DNA from: Chloroflexota bacterium
GTDB lineage: Bacteria; Chloroflexota; Anaerolineae; Aggregatilineales; Phototrophicaceae
Reading direction: 5' to 3'
DNA: 53,111 nucleotides
NCBI GenBank assembly: GCA_011523515.1
Contig: WTGO01000050.1
Coordinates: forward strand, 1-53,111
Part shown: positions 50,989 through 53,111 of the stretch, one piece after another
Numbering within the stretch: position 1 is the stretch's first letter
Layout: each line of letters begins with the position of its first letter
The notes under the pieces: generated by a model
Told to the model about the DNA's origin: nothing
Database searches by the model: none
What the model saw: only the letters and a program-made list of their open reading frames with translations
Made by a program: the position numbers and the translations under genes

Positions 50989-52239
50989 CTAGCCTTCCAT
51001 AATCTGCGTGAAGCGTTCTTGTCCTAGCTCCAGCGCGCCTTCAATGTCGCCGTCCAGGATGGCAATTTGCAGCATCTCCAGCCAGGGACCGTTGGGGTCG
51101 TTGAAGAGGTCGTTGTAAACGGTGGTGTATGGTGTATGCCCCACCCTTAGCGCGCTGGCGGCCGTCCTCTGGCGCTCGTCGCCCTCGAAGTATTTGTTGT
51201 CTTCCAGCGCCAGGCGCACCGGGATCTGCCCATTGGCGGCGTAAATCTCGATTTGCGCTTCGTCGCTCATGGTCCATTCGATGAAGCGCCAAGCTTCTTC
51301 GACGTGGGCAGAGCCGCTGGCTATCGCAATGACATCGCCGCCGCCAAAGGAAGCCGCGCCGCCCTCTTTGCCCGGAATATGGAAGACGCCGAAGTTCAAG
51401 TCGGGATGATCGTTCGTGAAAAGCGGGATGGCAAAGTTGCCCATGCCGGCCATACCGATATTGCCGCCGGTGAAAGCGCTCACGAAGTTGCTGCCGTTGT
51501 CGATACTGGCGCCCTCGGGCACGAGAGCCTCTTCCCAGATCGTATTGTAGAAGGCGAGCGCTTCGCCCACAATCGGGTCGGTCGTGATGGTCGCTTCGGA
51601 GTAGTCATCGCTGAGCACATCGCCGTCGCTGGCCCAGATGAACGGCAGGAAGGTGAAGGCGTTGCAGCCGGCGCAGGCCATTGAGAACCAGTAGCCGTAA
51701 ATGTCGTCGCCCAAGGCGTCGATGGCGCGCATCGCTTCCAGCATCTCGTCCCAAGTTGAGGGTGGATTATCCGGATCCAAGCCCGCCTGCTCAAACAGGT
51801 CAATATTGTAGACGATGAAAGACCCGTCAACGCCGGTTGGCACGGCGTAGTTGCGCCCTTCGTACATGCCCAGTTCCATATGCGCCGGCGTCAAATCATC
51901 AGCATAGGGCAACTGCCGCACCCATTCAGTGATATCCACCAACTGCCCGGCCGCGGCGAAGGCTGGCGTATAGATGAGGTCAATGCTGGCGATGTCGGGC
52001 GGTTCGCCGGCGGCGATGGCGGCGCCCATCTTGGTGACGAATTCGCCGCTGGGGATTATAGTCAACTCAATCTGGCTGTCGTTGCTGGCGTTCCACTGGT
52101 CGACTAGCGCTTGTGTCTGGAACGGGATCGACCGCACCCACATGGTCATGTTGACCTGGTCATCCTGCGCCGCCGCAGGCAGCGCTCCTAGACAGATCAC
52201 CATAGACAAGACAATGAACAAAGATTTGCGAATAGACAC
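50989..52239 (-). CDS. carbohydrate ABC transporter substrate-binding protein, SBP family 1
   Basis: 416 aa. A signal peptide (SLFIVLSMVICLGALPAAAQ) without a lipobox precedes a typical sugar-binding protein: VNMTMWVRSIPFQTQALVDQWN, SGEFVTKMGAAIAAGEPPDIASID, YAVPTGVDGSFIVYNIDLFEQAGLDPDNPPSTWDEM and GGGDVIAIASGSAHVEEAWRFIEW. GTG 52239 was chosen since AAGGAG ends 7 bases before it and the signal peptide follows at once. It is first in the operon with both permeases and the two arabinofuranosidase-type enzymes. Confidence 0.94.
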   Translation of the reverse strand: MSIRKSLFIVLSMVICLGALPAAAQDDQVNMTMWVRSIPFQTQALVDQWNASNDSQIELTIIPSGEFVTKMGAAIAAGEPPDIASIDLIYTPAFAAAGQLVDITEWVRQLPYADDLTPAHMELGMYEGRNYAVPTGVDGSFIVYNIDLFEQAGLDPDNPPSTWDEMLEAMRAIDALGDDIYGYWFSMACAGCNAFTFLPFIWASDGDVLSDDYSEATITTDPIVGEALAFYNTIWEEALVPEGASIDNGSNFVSAFTGGNIGMAGMGNFAIPLFTNDHPDLNFGVFHIPGKEGGAASFGGGDVIAIASGSAHVEEAWRFIEWTMSDEAQIEIYAANGQIPVRLALEDNKYFEGDERQRTAASALRVGHTPYTTVYNDLFNDPNGPWLEMLQIAILDGDIEGALELGQERFTQIMEG

Positions 52240-52395
52240 AATCGGCTCCTTTCGGGACACATAACTGAATACACAATGTTGAAATTGAATCGGCAAGATT
52301 ATGACGCAGGACCAGTTCTCAGCGCAAGTTTTGCTTGACGAATCGCGACTATTGAAGGCGCAAGGCAGGCGATTGCGCAGTCACAGCGAATCTTG

Positions 52396-53111
52396 CTATA
52401 GCAGATTCGGCGGAATCCCCAACTGGCGGAAGGCCGCGCAGGCTGCATCGAGATGAGCCTTGCCGCCGCTCAACGAAATCTGCAAATGGCCGGGAATCAG
52501 CGCGTCAAATTCGTAGGGCTCCAGCTTGAACATGCTGTCGGCGTAGGCGTCGATGCGGCAGTCGTGGATGTTCTGCCAGACGACCTTGCCGCCCCAAAAG
52601 ACGAGGTCAGCGCCGAGCAGGTAGACGCGGTCGCCGCCGCGCATTAGGAAGCTCAGGTGGCCATCGCAGTGGCCCGGCGTTTCGAAAGTCTCGAGCTCCA
52701 GGTTGCCGACCTTGATCACGTCTCCCTCGACCAGTTCGACATCGACGGGGCAGGGCGGCAGTTGGTAGTCATCGGGATAAAAGTTGGCCGCCTTGGCCAC
52801 ATCCAGCGCGACCGCTTTCTCATCGGCGCTGCGAATGACTGGCGCGGCGAAGGCCGACGAGTAGACTTCAACATCCAGCTGCTTTTGCGCCTCGGCCGCC
52901 GCCCCGATATGGTCGCAATGGTAGTGTGTGAGAATGAGTTTGCGGATTCGGCTCGGATCAAGTCCATCTTCGCGGATATTGTCCAAAATTGTGTCGAAAT
53001 CGCGCTCCATGCCCATACCGGGATCGATCAGCGCCAACTCCGAGCCGCTATTGAGCAGGTAGACGTGGCAATCCAGCTGGCCCGACAGACCGAATCCGAA
53101 GTAGCCGCCGC
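52396..53111 (-). CDS. metallo-beta-lactamase-fold hydrolase (5' end outside window)
   Basis: At least 237 residues; the reading frame stays open to the window edge and the translated edge (LDCHVYLLNSGSELALIDPG) is typical of the first strands of this fold. The gene therefore begins beyond 53111. The metal-binding THYHCDH motif is intact, followed by TPGHCDGHLSFLMRGGDRVYLLGADLVF and a late IPGHLQISL. It is a glyoxalase-II/lactonase-like hydrolase whose substrate cannot be assigned. It lies 156 bases from the sugar-binding-protein gene on the same strand; nothing is recognised in that gap. Confidence 0.88.
   Translation of the reverse strand, partial: GGYFGFGLSGQLDCHVYLLNSGSELALIDPGMGMERDFDTILDNIREDGLDPSRIRKLILTHYHCDHIGAAAEAQKQLDVEVYSSAFAAPVIRSADEKAVALDVAKAANFYPDDYQLPPCPVDVELVEGDVIKVGNLELETFETPGHCDGHLSFLMRGGDRVYLLGADLVFWGGKVVWQNIHDCRIDAYADSMFKLEPYEFDALIPGHLQISLSGGKAHLDAACAAFRQLGIPPNLL

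Noticed and set aside
1..53111. CRISPR arrays, tRNA and rRNA genes, phage or IS elements
   Set aside because: No regularly spaced direct repeats, conserved RNA segments, integrase or transposase were seen. The IstB-like ATPase domains belong to the dnaB operon and lack an IstA partner.

Overview
The window is a GC-rich bacterial chromosome segment with tightly packed genes: many start/stop overlaps of 1–14 bases, and few gaps above 150 bases. No rRNA, tRNA, phage, IS element or CRISPR array was seen. Gene content fits a heterotrophic member of the Chloroflexota (Anaerolineae-like) best. It has a DnaB / DnaD-like / DnaI-like primosome cluster and a DUF151 nuclease, secreted SH3b–LysM and CopC–CopD proteins, and substrate-binding proteins with plain Sec signals. 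It also has a large carbohydrate and sulfate-ester catabolic repertoire. This placement is an inference from gene content, not from a marker phylogeny.

Region 1 (1–6.2 kb, minus strand) is one operon behind a good sigma70-type promoter at about 6.2 kb: DUF151 nuclease, replicative helicase dnaB, a DnaD-like primosome protein, a helicase loader with two tandem AAA+ domains, a double GNAT acetyltransferase, and a ketol-acid-reductoisomerase homologue whose catalytic residues look substituted. Region 2 (6.2–16.4 kb) is mixed housekeeping: a lipoprotein, an EcsC-like protein, a TIR-domain protein downstream of an acyl-CoA dehydrogenase, a nucleoside hydrolase, a LysM protein, glnS, and a CopC–CopD copper protein ending in a cytochrome-c-like domain that has lost its haem motif.

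Region 3 (16.4–19.9 kb) is a visibly AT-richer two-gene island: a GHKL ATPase and a DEAH-box SF2 helicase. It is the best candidate here for a poorly described, probably defensive, system. Region 4 (19.9–29.6 kb, minus strand) holds L-rhamnose catabolism (rhaA, fused aldolase/dehydrogenase), a sugar-phosphate-isomerase-like enzyme, two paralogous Gfo/Idh/MocA oxidoreductases, a sulfotransferase, an unusual 'sulfatase' with Thr at the nucleophile position, and one AT-rich zinc-finger/PH-like orphan.

Region 5 (29.9–39.9 kb, plus strand) is a five-gene peptide/oligosaccharide-type ABC importer, a membrane protein, a GMC dehydrogenase with its small subunit, and a PhyH-type dioxygenase. Region 6 (39.9–44.1 kb, minus strand) has a canonical Cys-type sulfatase, an RmlD-like reductase, an RraA-like aldolase and an MDR dehydrogenase. 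Region 7 (44.2–52.2 kb) combines a sugar ABC importer, two DUF1680/GH127-type beta-L-arabinofuranosidases and a convergent Ser/Cys hydroxyproline-epimerase-type racemase. These could together use hydroxyproline-linked arabinans. A metallo-beta-lactamase-fold hydrolase runs off the right edge.

A family of short palindromes (core GGGCGAGCC/GGCTCGCCC or GGGCGACCC/GGGTCGCCC) is scattered through the intergenic gaps of regions 4, 5 and 7.
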